DNA of 64,000 nt from Tumebacillus lacus (GCF_026410385.1 NZ_JAPMLT010000012.1:1-64000); one strand, 5' to 3'. Shown: positions 50,800-60,187, numbered from the stretch's first letter. Numbers and translations are program-made. The notes: generated by a model from the sequence alone, not told the origin.

Positions 50800-50928
50800 T
50801 TAGTAAGCGACGCCGTACGGAACCAACAGGAAGAACAGAACGAAGATGATCAGGAACACAACAGCCCAACGCGTATACCCGCCAAACACACCGTACCCGT
50901 ACCCAGCACCTGCAACGTTACCTGCCAT
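50800..50928 (-). CDS. YjcZ-family sporulation peptide
   Basis: 42 residues from ATG preceded by AAAGGAGGAATTCAGT. A Gly/Tyr-rich head (AGAGYGYGVFGGYTRW) is followed by one membrane helix (AVVFLIIFVLFFLLV) and a short end. This is the build of YjcZ/YhcN-like tiny sporulation proteins in Bacilli. It would be too short for routine gene calling if the longer ORF upstream were used. Confidence 0.75.
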   Translation of the reverse strand: MAGNVAGAGYGYGVFGGYTRWAVVFLIIFVLFFLLVPYGVAY

Positions 50929-51083
50929 ACTGAATTCCTCCTTTGTGTTGTCATGCCATATTCTATACAGCATCCCCCACGGTTGACTGGACACCTGTCC
51001 CTCCCTTGGAAAAAATGTGTACGCGCCCACGCCGGACAGGTATAATAGAGCAAAATACACTCTGACCACAGGAGGTATCACTC

Positions 51084-51278
51084 ATGCCCTTTGTCCACAT
51101 CGAATGGCTGGAAGGCCGCACCCTCGAACAAAAGCGCGAACTGGCCAAACGCATCACCGACGCCGTTTCCGAAGTCGCAGGCTCGCCGCAACAAAACGTC
51201 CACGTCTTCTTCACCGACATGAAAAGAGAAGACTACGGCTTTGGCGGCGAACTGACCCTCGACCGCCAGCAAAAGTAA
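51084..51278 (+). CDS. 4-oxalocrotonate tautomerase family protein
   Basis: 64 residues. The catalytic Pro follows the initiator Met (MPFVHIEWLEGRT), with the small-tautomerase pattern KRELAKRITDAVSEVAG and QNVHVFFTDMKREDYGFGG. ATG is preceded by ACAGGAGGTATCACTC. It interconverts enol and keto acids. The substrate is unknown; such paralogues are common in Bacilli. Confidence 0.88.
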   Translation: MPFVHIEWLEGRTLEQKRELAKRITDAVSEVAGSPQQNVHVFFTDMKREDYGFGGELTLDRQQK

Positions 51279-51297
51279 GAACCGCAACCGCCAAACA

Positions 51298-51337
51298 AAA
51301 AAAGCCCCCGGACATCGTTCCGCTGGGGCTTTTTTTC
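51298..51337. terminator. Bidirectional terminator
   Basis: AAAAAAAGCCCC and GGGGCTTTTTTT arms, touching the corA stop codon, between the convergent tautomerase and corA genes. Confidence 0.75.
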
Positions 51338-52307
51338 AGATCCATTTTTTCGTGCGAAACACCTTGAGCATCCAATACGAGATCCCCATCAACCCGGCAA
51401 AGATCAACACCGTGGAGATCGGATTTTCCGAAAACGGCAACGGTACGTTCATCCCGAAAAACCCGGTGATAAACGTCAGCGGCAGCATGACCGTCGAGAT
51501 GACGGTGAGCACCCGGATCGTGTCATTCGTGCGCGCCTGCACCAGCGAATAATACGTCTCCATCGCACCGCTGATCAAATCGCGGTTGGACTCGACCGCG
51601 TCGGCGATCCGCTCCAAATGGTCGACCAAGTCGATGTAATACGGAATGTTGTCTTCCCGGATCTCGAACGAATAGCGCCCGTTCACATTGGCGAAGATGC
51701 GCTTTTGCGGCTGGATCACGCGACGGATCAAAACGATGTTCCGTTTGAGCGCGAGGAACTCCTCCGTGATCTCATGCGCCGGCTCGACGTAGATCTCGTC
51801 TTCCAACTCGTCGATCCGCGCGGCCAGACGCTCCAAGATCGGGAAGTACTCGTCGGTGATGCCGTCGACCATCGAATACAGCAAAAATTCCGGTCCGCGT
51901 CGCATATACTGCGAGCTGCGGAGCGAAGAGGAAGCAATCCGCCCAATCGACTGCAACGGCTTTTTATGGATCGTGACCAAATAGTTTTTGCCAAGGAAGA
52001 TGTTCAGCTCCTCGGTCGTGATCTCGATCTCTTTTTCCTCGTCATAGCGCAAGGCGTGAAAGACGAAAAAGTAATAGTCTTCGTAATTGTCCACCTTCGA
52101 CCGGGGGCTGTCATGCAAACAGTCTTCAATCGCCAACGGGTGGAAATCAAAGATGTTGCCGATATACTTCAACTCTTCCGCTGTGCAGTTGTACAGGTCG
52201 ATCCACAGCAGATTGTCCGAATCCTGCAACAGGTCGGCTCGTCGCGTCAAATCGACGTCATGATACATCTTGTTTTCGAGGTGGTTATAAAAATACGTCT
52301 TGATCAT
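51336..52307 (-). CDS. corA: CorA-family magnesium/divalent cation channel
   Basis: 323 residues. A large cytosolic domain (IDLYNCTAEELKYIGNIFDF, HPLAIEDCLHDSPRSKVDNY) is followed by two C-terminal membrane helices. The selectivity motif GMN is in FITGFFGMNVPLPF. The C-terminus is basic (FRTKKWI). A strong sigma-A promoter precedes it; I found no magnesium riboswitch in the short leader. Confidence 0.92.
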   Translation of the reverse strand: MIKTYFYNHLENKMYHDVDLTRRADLLQDSDNLLWIDLYNCTAEELKYIGNIFDFHPLAIEDCLHDSPRSKVDNYEDYYFFVFHALRYDEEKEIEITTEELNIFLGKNYLVTIHKKPLQSIGRIASSSLRSSQYMRRGPEFLLYSMVDGITDEYFPILERLAARIDELEDEIYVEPAHEITEEFLALKRNIVLIRRVIQPQKRIFANVNGRYSFEIREDNIPYYIDLVDHLERIADAVESNRDLISGAMETYYSLVQARTNDTIRVLTVISTVMLPLTFITGFFGMNVPLPFSENPISTVLIFAGLMGISYWMLKVFRTKKWI

Positions 52308-52360
52308 AGCGCAGCCCTCACAATGTCGTTCCCTCTCACTGAATCGTCGATTCTGATACG

Positions 52361-52389
52361 ATTATAGGCTTCTGATCCCTCACCGTCAA
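52361..52389 (-). promoter_or_regulatory. corA promoter
   Basis: Minus-strand TTGACG (52384-52389), 17 bp, TATAAT (52361-52366), about 50 bp before the start codon. Confidence 0.65.
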
Positions 52390-52426
52390 TGCACTACACC
52401 ATATGCGTGCGGCTGGGCAGATGTAC

Positions 52427-53554
52427 CTAATGAATCATCCCCGTCTGCAAGATGCGGACGTTGACTTTCACATCGATCTTTGCTTGTTTGTACAACTCCC
52501 GCCACTTTTCTTTTTCCAGTTCTTTGATGAACCCTTTGGCACGGTACATTTCACCCAATCCCAGTTGATCGGTTTCAAAGTCTTTTTGCAATTTTTTGAT
52601 CAAAGCGGATAACTCCTGCTGATATTCCTCGGCAAACTCCTGCTCCAGCTTTTGAATCTCCTGCTTCTCCTCCAAGTTGTGTCCGCCCGTGTACTCGCTC
52701 ACCGCTCCTTGAATGAGAACGTTCGCCTGAAACACGGGACGTCCCCCCGAATGGCTGACGTCCCACTTTGTGCTTGTTTTGATATACATCAGAACCGCAT
52801 GTGCATGTACCCCTTGCCGGATCGTCTCTTTCAGCGTCGCTTCCAGCTCCCCGGTGGACGTTCCCTTGCTGCTGATATAGGCGAGATTTCGCGCCTCCTT
52901 GGCGTTGAGCAGTCCGATAAACTTATCGTCATGAAACACGGCCAGCCCGTCGACGAGGATGTCCTCTTTGCCCAGCCGCAAATAGGGCAACACCGGGTCT
53001 TTGCCCTCGTCGTACACATCGCGGATAAACGTGTGCAGATTGGTCTTTGGCATCGAGCGTTCCGACATCTCCTTGCGCAACATGCGGTAGAGGTAGATAT
53101 CGATTGAAGGCTTGTCCGGGTAGCGTTTGGTGAAAAAGTTGATCGCCCGTCCTTCCACCACCGCGAGCACGATCTGCGACCCGATCTCCGAGTCGCGAAA
53201 CAGCGTGTCGCTGAGCGGCAAAATGCCTGTTCTCGACAGTTCCTCCCCATATAAAACCACGCGAATCTGACCGGACACCAGCTTTCGTTCGCTCATCCGC
53301 GACATGTTGAACCGCAGTTCCTTGCTCGTATGCCCGGTGACGGAGAGCACGTCGACTTTCTCCTGTCCGGTATCGGTAAAGTTCGGCAACACCGTGGTGC
53401 CCAGCAGATCCCCGCCGTCCTCCGCCAGATCATAGCCGACCGCTGAGACGACCCCGAGTTCTTCCAACACTTTGCTGCGGGTGATCGTGCAGCCGGGCAA
53501 CACCACAGCCGACAGCAGCGCGAGCGTCAAACAGACCGCAACGCTACGCTTCAT
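52427..53554 (-). CDS. Spore germination lipoprotein, GerAC/Ger(x)C type
   Basis: 375 residues from ATG preceded by AAAGGGGGATGCATC; this start lies inside the GerAB gene end. The lipoprotein signal peptide ends at VVLPGC (Cys22). Ger(x)C pattern: VVSAVGYDLAEDG, VTGHTSKELRFNMSRMSERK, SGQIRVVLYGEELSRTG, and the C-terminal LIKKLQKDFETDQLGLGEMY. It is the C subunit of a nutrient germinant receptor in the inner spore membrane, encoded with the A and B subunits. Confidence 0.88.
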   Translation of the reverse strand: MKRSVAVCLTLALLSAVVLPGCTITRSKVLEELGVVSAVGYDLAEDGGDLLGTTVLPNFTDTGQEKVDVLSVTGHTSKELRFNMSRMSERKLVSGQIRVVLYGEELSRTGILPLSDTLFRDSEIGSQIVLAVVEGRAINFFTKRYPDKPSIDIYLYRMLRKEMSERSMPKTNLHTFIRDVYDEGKDPVLPYLRLGKEDILVDGLAVFHDDKFIGLLNAKEARNLAYISSKGTSTGELEATLKETIRQGVHAHAVLMYIKTSTKWDVSHSGGRPVFQANVLIQGAVSEYTGGHNLEEKQEIQKLEQEFAEEYQQELSALIKKLQKDFETDQLGLGEMYRAKGFIKELEKEKWRELYKQAKIDVKVNVRILQTGMIH

Positions 53555-54642
53555 GATGCATCCCCCTTTCGCCGCAGGATGAGTGAGATCAACCACAAAA
53601 GCAACGGATAGCCGATCATCAGATAAAAGCCGGACTTGGACAGGAGATTGAGCAGCAGGTTCATCTCCGCCCGTCCGTTGATCATCTGCGAGAGCGGCAG
53701 CGTCGCCGCCGCGATCAAGCTGTAAACGATGCCTTTTTTCAACGGGATCGCTTTGCGAACCCCTTCGATCCCCGCCCACAGGTAGGTGCCCGATGTGTTG
53801 ACCACCTGCACCAGCCACACCGCGATGATGATCGTCTCAAACCGCTCGATAAACGGCACCTGCACATGTTTGAACATCGTCAGCATCGGCCAGATCGTTT
53901 TCCCCAACTGTCCAATGCTAAAAAAGATGATCGTCACGACCGCGATGACCGTGTAGACCAGAATCGTCGACCAAGAGGCGATCGACGCAGCGGGGAGTAC
54001 GTCTTTTTTATACGCCACATACGGGTAATAAACCAGCAACAACTCGACGCCGAGCAACGACAACGCCGAGAGCAAACTGCCTTGAAACAGATCGTTGAGC
54101 CCGACAGACCCGATGGGAAACAGATGCGACAACGTACCGGTGGAGAGTGGAAAATAAGCGAGCAAAATGATCCAAGCGGTCAAGAAAAACGCGGAGATGG
54201 CGTAGCGCCCGAGCAGTCGGATGCCGCAAAAAGCGCTGTAGACGATGGGGATCATGAACAACAACGTCAACAGCCACACCGGAGTCAGCGGAAACATCCA
54301 GGTGTTTACCAATTCCACGAACGTGCGGATCGTCATGAAATACGCAAACAGACAGTAGACGGCAAACAGCAACGAAAACACGCTGCCCATCCATTTGCCG
54401 AACAAGCGTCGATGAATGTCATAGATGCCGAGCGTCTGAAAACGGCGAAGCAACAACCAGGAAAAAAGCACAGCGGCCTGCGTGTACACCCCGGACAGCA
54501 AGATCGCCAGCGGTGCGTCATGTCCCGCCTTGTCTGCCACAAACCGCACCAGACCGAGAATGCCGACGCCGATCGGGACGGTATGGATCAAGAACATCAA
54601 CTGTATCGAATTCAGCGTGTTCGACGGTCCCTGTCGTTCCAC
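53551..54642 (-). CDS. Spore germination permease, GerAB type
   Basis: 363 residues from GTG preceded by GAGGAACTGGAT; the frame is open further upstream but that overlaps gerAA. About ten membrane segments (MFLIHTVPIGVGILGL, WMFPLTPVWLLTLLFMIPIV, LLALISLILRR-like end) and a PLSTGTLSHLFPIG loop fit the GerAB/APC-like germinant-binding subunit. It is the middle gene of the receptor operon. Confidence 0.88.
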   Translation of the reverse strand: MERQGPSNTLNSIQLMFLIHTVPIGVGILGLVRFVADKAGHDAPLAILLSGVYTQAAVLFSWLLLRRFQTLGIYDIHRRLFGKWMGSVFSLLFAVYCLFAYFMTIRTFVELVNTWMFPLTPVWLLTLLFMIPIVYSAFCGIRLLGRYAISAFFLTAWIILLAYFPLSTGTLSHLFPIGSVGLNDLFQGSLLSALSLLGVELLLVYYPYVAYKKDVLPAASIASWSTILVYTVIAVVTIIFFSIGQLGKTIWPMLTMFKHVQVPFIERFETIIIAVWLVQVVNTSGTYLWAGIEGVRKAIPLKKGIVYSLIAAATLPLSQMINGRAEMNLLLNLLSKSGFYLMIGYPLLLWLISLILRRKGDAS

Positions 54643-54652
54643 ATCCAGTTCC

Positions 54653-56236
54653 TCATTTCCGCTTGAGAGATGTATTGCCCGCCTTTTTGTTCTTTTGCGC
54701 ACGAGTCATCGCCGGTCGAGTCGTCAACAGTTGCGTCGGCACGCGGATCATCGTGTCTTTGAGGTCGGCAAGTCGCAGCGAGGCATAGGGCGACATGTAC
54801 GGTGCCCCGATGGAGGAGAGATTCAAGAGATGGATCAAGATCGTGACGAGCCCGACGGAGAGGCCGATAAACCCCCACAGCCCGGCGATCAAGATGATCG
54901 GAAAGCGGATGACCCGCACCGCGTTGCCCATCACATAGCTGGGTGTCACAAAGGAAGCGAGGGCGGACAAGGACACGACGATGATCATCACATTTGACGT
55001 CAATCCGGCCGACACGGCCGCTTGTCCGATGACGATACCGCCGACGATGCCCATCGTCTGACCGACCTTGGTCGGCAGCCTGACCCCGGCCTCGCGCAGG
55101 ACCTCCAGCGTCAGTTCAAGAAAGACCGCTTCATATAAAGGCGGAAACGGCACGCGCGCCCGCGATTGGGCGATCGTCTTCAACATGTTCGCCGGGATGA
55201 TCTCGTAGTGATAGGTGAGCACCGCCACGTAGATCGCCGAAAACGTGATCGACACCACCACTCCGAACAGGCGCAACAGCCGCACCAGCGACGAGGACAT
55301 CCAGCGATTGAAATAGTCTTCCGGCGAATGGAAAAACTCGATAAAACTGCTCGGACCCATGCAGACATACGGCGTGCCGTCGATGAGCACCACGACCTTG
55401 CCGTCGATCAGTCCCGAGCAGGCGCTGTCCGGTCGCTCGACCAGATTGAACTGCGGAAACGGCGACAACGGCTGGTCGTCGATCCACTGAGCCAACGTGC
55501 CCGAGTCGATCAGCGCATCGACGTCGATCTTGCCGATCCGCTCTTTCATTTCTTCGACGTACTCCTCGTTGGCCACGCCCTTGATCGACAACACGATCAC
55601 GCTCGTCTGCGTCAGTTCGCCGACCTTCATCCCCTCGACACGAAGATTCGGCGTGCGCAGCCTTTTTCGGATCAGCGAGAGATTGGTGTCGATCGACTCG
55701 GTAAATCCGTCCTGTGGCCCGATGACAATCGATTGATTTTCCGCCTTGCTCACGCCGCGCCCCGGCACCTGCGACGTTTTAAACCCGTACAAGCCTTCCT
55801 CGCCCGGCATCGCCACCAGCGTCCACCCGGAGAGCAGATAGGCCACCGCTTCATCCAGGCGGACCACCTTGTCGCGCTCATTGATCGAGATCGTGTCGCG
55901 CAGTTGTTCGGTGGAGCCGCCCTTGGAGACAACCAGATGCATCGGCTTGATCACATCGCGCTGTTGCACGTTGAGGTCGACCAGCGATTTGAGAAAGATG
56001 AGGTGAATCGTGGAGCGCCCTCTGCCGATCCGGTGCGTCTCCACGTCCTGCGCATGGGAGACCGCTGCCAACACGCGGCGTACTTTCTCCTCGCCGTCTT
56101 CGGTGCCGATCCTCTCGTTCGCCACGTCGTGGTCTGGACGCTCGTCGTTCTGACCCTGACCGGTGCTCAACTTCTCGATCAGTTTGCTGAGCAGCAACTC
56201 CTTGAGTATCTTCACCCTCCCGTCCCGTCCTTTCAC
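54653..56236 (-). CDS. Spore germination protein, GerAA type
   Basis: 527 residues from GTG. The hydrophilic N-terminal ~250 residues are typical (VDLNVQQRDVIKPMHLVV; IGPQDGFTESIDTNLSLIRK with RLRTPNLRVE; SGLIDGKVVVLIDGTPYVC). Four or five membrane segments and FPPLYEAVFLELTLEVLREA, GVRLPTKVGQTMGIVGGIVI and QAAVSAGLTSNVM follow. It is the A subunit of the receptor. Its order (A, B, C) and the tight spacing are those of ger operons. Confidence 0.9.
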   Translation of the reverse strand: MKGRDGRVKILKELLLSKLIEKLSTGQGQNDERPDHDVANERIGTEDGEEKVRRVLAAVSHAQDVETHRIGRGRSTIHLIFLKSLVDLNVQQRDVIKPMHLVVSKGGSTEQLRDTISINERDKVVRLDEAVAYLLSGWTLVAMPGEEGLYGFKTSQVPGRGVSKAENQSIVIGPQDGFTESIDTNLSLIRKRLRTPNLRVEGMKVGELTQTSVIVLSIKGVANEEYVEEMKERIGKIDVDALIDSGTLAQWIDDQPLSPFPQFNLVERPDSACSGLIDGKVVVLIDGTPYVCMGPSSFIEFFHSPEDYFNRWMSSSLVRLLRLFGVVVSITFSAIYVAVLTYHYEIIPANMLKTIAQSRARVPFPPLYEAVFLELTLEVLREAGVRLPTKVGQTMGIVGGIVIGQAAVSAGLTSNVMIIVVSLSALASFVTPSYVMGNAVRVIRFPIILIAGLWGFIGLSVGLVTILIHLLNLSSIGAPYMSPYASLRLADLKDTMIRVPTQLLTTRPAMTRAQKNKKAGNTSLKRK

Positions 56237-56285
56237 GTGGTTCTGTTTCCTTAGTCTTTCGCTGGCAGATGTTGTTTATGTAGAG

Positions 56286-56320
56286 AAAAAAAGCCTGAGC
56301 GCGTACAGCGCTCAGGCTTT
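56286..56320 (-). terminator. Terminator after the CNNM-family gene
   Basis: AAAAAAAGCCTGAGCGC and GCGCTCAGGCTTT arms, about 28 bp past the stop codon on the minus strand. Confidence 0.75.
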
Positions 56321-56347
56321 GGGTATCCTTGCTATGGAGTTGCCGGA

Positions 56348-57697
56348 TCAGGCGAGTTGAGACACTTCTTCCTCGTCTTCGTCGACCGATTTGAGCCGCT
56401 TGAGCATCAGTCGCGTGACGCGCAAAGAGTCCATCTCGGCGATGGTGACTTGGTAGTTGTCGACCGTCACCCGGGCACCGACGTGCGGTGTCGGGACTTG
56501 GGCGTAGATCCAGCCGCCGATGGTGTCGACTTCGTCCGACTCGATCTTGAGATGAAAATGCTCGTTGACCTCGTCGATCAACATGCGCGCATCGAGCGAG
56601 ATCAACTCGCCGTCCACCTCGATGAACGGACGCTCCTCGTCAAATTCGTCCTGGATCTCGCCGACCAGCTCTTCGAGAATGTCCTCGGTGGTGACGATCC
56701 CGGCCGTGCCGCCAAACTCATCGATGACGATGGCCAGCTCGGAGCGGTTTTTCTGAAGGATCTTCAGCACGTCCTTGATCGGCATCGACTCCGGTACGGT
56801 GACCGGCTTGCGGGCGATCGTCTCCAGCGAGATCCCTTCATGGTCGCTCAAGGCGAGACCATAGAGGTCCTTGATGTGGACGATGCCGACGATGTTGTCT
56901 TTATCCTCTTTGCAAAGCGGGAAACGGGTGTGCTTTTCCGCGTCCGCCTTGCGGAAGTTGTCATCAAAAGAGCGGTCGAGATAGAGACAGCTCATATCGG
57001 TGCGCGGCACCATGATCTCACGGGCCACGCGGTTGGTAAAGTCAAAGATGTTGTCAAACAGATCACGTTCCGCCTCGTCGATCACACCGCTCTCGTGACT
57101 TTGCGTCACGAGCATGCGCAGCTCTTCCTCGTTATGGGCCAATTCCGCCTCGGACGCCGGCCGGATCCCGATCAAGCGCAGGAACTGGTTGGCCGTGCCG
57201 TTGAGCAGCCAGATCGCCGGAAAGGCGAGTTTGTAGAAGAACATGAGCGGACCTGCCGTCCACAGCACCGTGCCTTCGGAGCGCTGGATCGCCAGCGACT
57301 TGGGCGCGAGTTCGCCTAAGACGATATGCAGGAATGTGATGATCGAGAAGCTGACCACAGCCGCGACAGTGTGTACGACAGCCGAGGAGAGCCCGAATTC
57401 GGCAAACAAAGGCTCAAAGATTTTCGCGAGCGTGCCTTCCCCCACCCAACCGAGTCCAAGCGAGGACAAGGTGATGCCGAGCTGAGTGGCCGACAGATAG
57501 GCATCGAGCTTATCGGTCACATCTTGAGCAAACTTTGCCCGTTTGTTTCCTTCCATGACCAGCTGCTCGATGCGCGTCGAACGCACCTTGACCATCGCGA
57601 ACTCAGCCGCAACGAAAAAGCCGTTCAACAAGACGAGAAGCAAAATCACCACCAGGTCAAACACAGATACCGCGGAACTACCAAAAGGGTCTTCCAA
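56348..57697 (-). CDS. CNNM/HlyC-CorC family transporter (hemolysin family)
   Basis: 449 residues from TTG preceded by AGGAGCCGAAAC. An N-terminal DUF21 membrane domain (DLVVILLLVLLNGFFVAAEF; LGITLSSLGLGWVGEGTLAK) leads to a CBS pair (VAREIMVPRTDMSCLYLDRS; VTVPESMPIKDVLKILQKNR with ELAIVIDEFGGTAGIVTTED) and a CorC_HlyC domain (VDTIGGWIYAQV). It is probably an Mg2+/Co2+ efflux or homeostasis protein like YhdP/MpfA. Confidence 0.9.
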   Translation of the reverse strand: MEDPFGSSAVSVFDLVVILLLVLLNGFFVAAEFAMVKVRSTRIEQLVMEGNKRAKFAQDVTDKLDAYLSATQLGITLSSLGLGWVGEGTLAKIFEPLFAEFGLSSAVVHTVAAVVSFSIITFLHIVLGELAPKSLAIQRSEGTVLWTAGPLMFFYKLAFPAIWLLNGTANQFLRLIGIRPASEAELAHNEEELRMLVTQSHESGVIDEAERDLFDNIFDFTNRVAREIMVPRTDMSCLYLDRSFDDNFRKADAEKHTRFPLCKEDKDNIVGIVHIKDLYGLALSDHEGISLETIARKPVTVPESMPIKDVLKILQKNRSELAIVIDEFGGTAGIVTTEDILEELVGEIQDEFDEERPFIEVDGELISLDARMLIDEVNEHFHLKIESDEVDTIGGWIYAQVPTPHVGARVTVDNYQVTIAEMDSLRVTRLMLKRLKSVDEDEEEVSQLA

Positions 57698-57881
57698 GTT
57701 TCGGCTCCTGACAATACAAACTCTCGTACGTCAGGAATCCACCTCCCAGAAATAATATAGTTGTAGATGAGTATAACACAGGTTGTTGGTTTCTTCCACC
57801 TGCCATAAGAAATGCTTATGCGCGTTCTCCTCCCGAAAATGACCGAAAAAGAGCGTTTTCGACGATGAGTTTCACGCCACG

Positions 57882-57910
57882 TTGTCATGTTCTGCCTCAC
57901 TTGCTATAAT
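57882..57910 (+). promoter_or_regulatory. Promoter of the pyrophosphatase gene
   Basis: TTGTCA at 57882-57887, 17 bp, TATAAT at 57905-57910, 40 bp before the start codon. Confidence 0.75.
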
Positions 57911-57949
57911 TGGTATGATTTCAGATCGAAGTAGCAGGAGGTTACCATC

Positions 57950-58444
57950 ATGGCAAATGAATTGATCGTAAACGCACTGGTCGAGATCCCGGCCGGCTCG
58001 CAGAACAAGTACGAATTTGACAAGAAGCTGAACCGCTTCGTCCTCGACCGCGTTCTCTTCTCCCCGATGCACTACCCGACCGAATATGCATACATCGAAG
58101 ACACCCTCGCGGAAGACGGCGACCCGGTCGACGTGCTTGTCCTCACCTCGTTCCCGACCTTCCCGGGCGTTGTGATCGAGTCCCGCGTCATCGGCGTCCT
58201 GATGATGTCCGACGACAAAGGCAAAGACGAAAAGCTGCTGGCTGTTCCGACTTCCGACCCGCGTTTCAACGACGTACATACGCTGGAAGACGTCGCACCG
58301 CATCTGCTCAAAGAGATCTCCCACTTCTTCCAAGTCTACAAAGACCTCGAAAACAAAAAGGTCTCCATCGACGGCTGGGAAGGCGTGGAAACCGCTGCTC
58401 GCCTCGTAAAAGAAGCGATCGAGCGCCACAACAACACCAAGTAA
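57950..58444 (+). CDS. ppa: Inorganic pyrophosphatase (family I)
   Basis: 164 residues from ATG preceded by GCAGGAGGTTACCATC. EIPAGSQNKYEFDKKLNRFV, HYPTEYAYIEDTLAEDGDPV with DVLVL and VPTSDPRFNDVHTLEDV match family I enzymes; the catalytic aspartates in EDGDPVDVLV are intact. It hydrolyses PPi. Many Bacillus species use the family II enzyme instead, so the type is informative. Confidence 0.95.
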   Translation: MANELIVNALVEIPAGSQNKYEFDKKLNRFVLDRVLFSPMHYPTEYAYIEDTLAEDGDPVDVLVLTSFPTFPGVVIESRVIGVLMMSDDKGKDEKLLAVPTSDPRFNDVHTLEDVAPHLLKEISHFFQVYKDLENKKVSIDGWEGVETAARLVKEAIERHNNTK

Positions 58445-58450
58445 TGACGA

Positions 58451-58483
58451 AAAATCCTGAGTTGACTCAACTCAGGATTTTTT
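58451..58483. terminator. Bidirectional terminator
   Basis: AAAATCCTGAGTTG and CAACTCAGGATTTTTT arms just past the ppa stop codon. Confidence 0.8.
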
Positions 58484-58510
58484 ACAGGTTTCTTTCATTG
58501 CGCCGGGCTC

Positions 58511-58771
58511 TTAGCCGAACATCTTGAAGCCGCGCGCTTGCAGCGTGCGAATCGTATAGGTGGCGACCACGCCGCCGATGATGATCGGAGTCACGAGCAG
58601 GAGTTTAAAGACCAGTACTTCCATCGAGATAAGGAAATAGATCGACAGGCCGACGGCGATCACAGTGGACGACCACGGTTTGCCTTTGATCAGCATGTTG
58701 ATGATAAAACCTACGCCGAAGGAAGCGATCAGGAACAGAAGAAACACAAAGATGTACAGTGCTGCGCTCAT
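58511..58771 (-). CDS. Small membrane protein (YuiB-like)
   Basis: 86 residues and three membrane segments: LYIFVFLLFLIASFGVGFII, STVIAVGLSIYFLISMEVLV, LLLVTPIIIGGVVATYTI. The NMLIKG loop and overall layout recall YuiB of Bacillus, with unknown function. It diverges from the BtuF-like gene. Confidence 0.6.
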   Translation of the reverse strand: MSAALYIFVFLLFLIASFGVGFIINMLIKGKPWSSTVIAVGLSIYFLISMEVLVFKLLLVTPIIIGGVVATYTIRTLQARGFKMFG

Positions 58772-58838
58772 AGCGTCACCTCATTTTTCAATCATACCCG
58801 TGTATTGTACCACCAAAGAGTTGGGAGGGGCAACCACA

Positions 58839-59621
58839 GTGTCAACGCAGCGCATCATTTCAATCTGCCCGAGCAACACCGAGTTGCTTCATGCGCTCGG
58901 GCTGATGGACCGGGTGGTCGGGATCGACGATTATTCAGATTGGCCGCCGGAAGAGACGGCCGCTCTGCCCAAGCTCGGACCTGACCTCAACATCGACATG
59001 GACAAACTGATCGCGCTCCGGCCGGACCTTGTGATCGCGTCGCTCTCCGTGCCCGGCATGGAGAAAAACGTCGACCGGCTGGCCGAGCGCGGCATCCCGC
59101 ATCTCGTGCTCAACCCGAAGTCGATCGACGACATCTACGAGGACATCCGCATCCTCGGCCGCGCCTGCGCCGTCGAGGAGCGGGCCGAAGCGCTGATCCT
59201 GGAGCTTCAAGGCAAGGTCCGCCGCGTGCAAGAGCGGGTCGCCGGCCGCACCGAGCGGCCGAAATTGTACTGGGAATGGTGGCCGCGTCCGCTGATCTCC
59301 CCCGGACAGCTCAACTGGCTGACGATGATCAGTGACCTCGTCGGCGCCCACAACCTGTTTGCCGACAAGCCGGGCGACAGTTACACCGCCGAGCACAGCG
59401 AAGTGATCGAGCGGGCGCCTGACTACGTGTTTGCCGTCTGGTGCGGCGTGCATGCCGACAAGGTCAAACCGTCGATGATCACCGAGCGCGAAGGCTGGCA
59501 GACGGTGCCCGCCGTGCAAAACGGCCGGGTGCTCGTGCTGGAGGAAGGGCTCTATTGCCGACCGTCCCAACGGCTGTTCCAAGGCTTGGAAGAGCTGGCT
59601 GATATCTTGGAAGCGAGGTAG
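58839..59621 (+). CDS. Cobalamin-binding/BtuF-like substrate-binding protein
   Basis: 260 residues from GTG preceded by GGGAGGGGCAACCACA. RIISICPSNTELLHALGLMD, VVGIDDYSDWPPE, LIALRPDLVIASLSVPGMEK and YWEWWPRPLISPGQLNWLTM fit the periplasmic-binding type-II fold of BtuF/FepB proteins. There is no signal peptide or lipobox and no ABC genes adjoin, so it belongs to the lone cobalamin-binding-protein group and may act in the cytosol. The Nudix gene follows 5 bp later. Confidence 0.8.
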   Translation: MSTQRIISICPSNTELLHALGLMDRVVGIDDYSDWPPEETAALPKLGPDLNIDMDKLIALRPDLVIASLSVPGMEKNVDRLAERGIPHLVLNPKSIDDIYEDIRILGRACAVEERAEALILELQGKVRRVQERVAGRTERPKLYWEWWPRPLISPGQLNWLTMISDLVGAHNLFADKPGDSYTAEHSEVIERAPDYVFAVWCGVHADKVKPSMITEREGWQTVPAVQNGRVLVLEEGLYCRPSQRLFQGLEELADILEAR

Positions 59622-59626
59622 AAACA

Positions 59627-60103
59627 ATGGCAGAACGCGGAGACATCTGGCTCGCCGTCGCGGGCATGGTCGTCCGGGACGGCAAAGTCCTGGTCGTCAA
59701 AAAATCATACGGAGCCACCAAAGGGCTGTGGACGCTGCCGGGCGGCTTCGTCAACGCGGACGAGACGCTCGACATGGCCGCCTCCCGCGAAGTGCGGGAA
59801 GAGACCGGGATCGAGGCCACCGCAGAGGCGATCCTCGCCGTGCGCAGCGGCGTCCTGCGCAAAGGCAAGCACGACACCCTGCTCGTGTTCCGGCTGCGCT
59901 ATGCGGGCGGCACAGAGACGCGCTGCGAGCGCGAGATCGACACCATCGACTGGCTGACACCGGACGAGATCGCCGAACACCCCGACACCACCGAATTCCT
60001 CGCCAAGATCGTCCGCGAGGTGCAGGCCAAGGACGGCCTGCAAGAACACCCCATCGAGCATACTCGCGACTACGGGTACTCGGTGTACAAGATGTTCATG
60101 TGA
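59627..60103 (+). CDS. Nudix hydrolase
   Basis: 158 residues. The Nudix box is complete: GGFVNADETLDMAASREVRE then ETGI (G-x5-E-x7-REU-x-EE-x-GU). It is preceded by LPGG and followed by a plain alpha/beta core. It hydrolyses a nucleoside diphosphate linked to another group; the substrate is unknown. It is probably co-transcribed with the BtuF-like gene. Confidence 0.88.
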   Translation: MAERGDIWLAVAGMVVRDGKVLVVKKSYGATKGLWTLPGGFVNADETLDMAASREVREETGIEATAEAILAVRSGVLRKGKHDTLLVFRLRYAGGTETRCEREIDTIDWLTPDEIAEHPDTTEFLAKIVREVQAKDGLQEHPIEHTRDYGYSVYKMFM

Positions 60104-60110
60104 CACACGC

Positions 60111-60146
60111 CAAACCCCCTCTCCGGCACACAGGAAGGGGGTTTTT
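60111..60146 (+). terminator. Terminator after the Nudix gene
   Basis: AAACCCCCTCTCC-type and GGAAGGGGGTTTTTTG arms, 8 bp past the stop codon. Confidence 0.75.
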
Positions 60147-60152
60147 TGCATG

Positions 60153-60187
60153 AAAAAGACCCCGGCGTCGCTTCCGGGGTCTTTTTC
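60153..60187 (-). terminator. Terminator after the acyl-CoA ligase gene
   Basis: AAAAAGACCCCGG and CCGGGGTCTTTTTC arms, 13 bp past the ligase stop codon on the minus strand. Confidence 0.75.

Noticed and set aside
52308-52360. Magnesium riboswitch upstream of corA
   Set aside because: The leader between promoter and start codon is only about 50 nt, too short for a known Mg2+ riboswitch.
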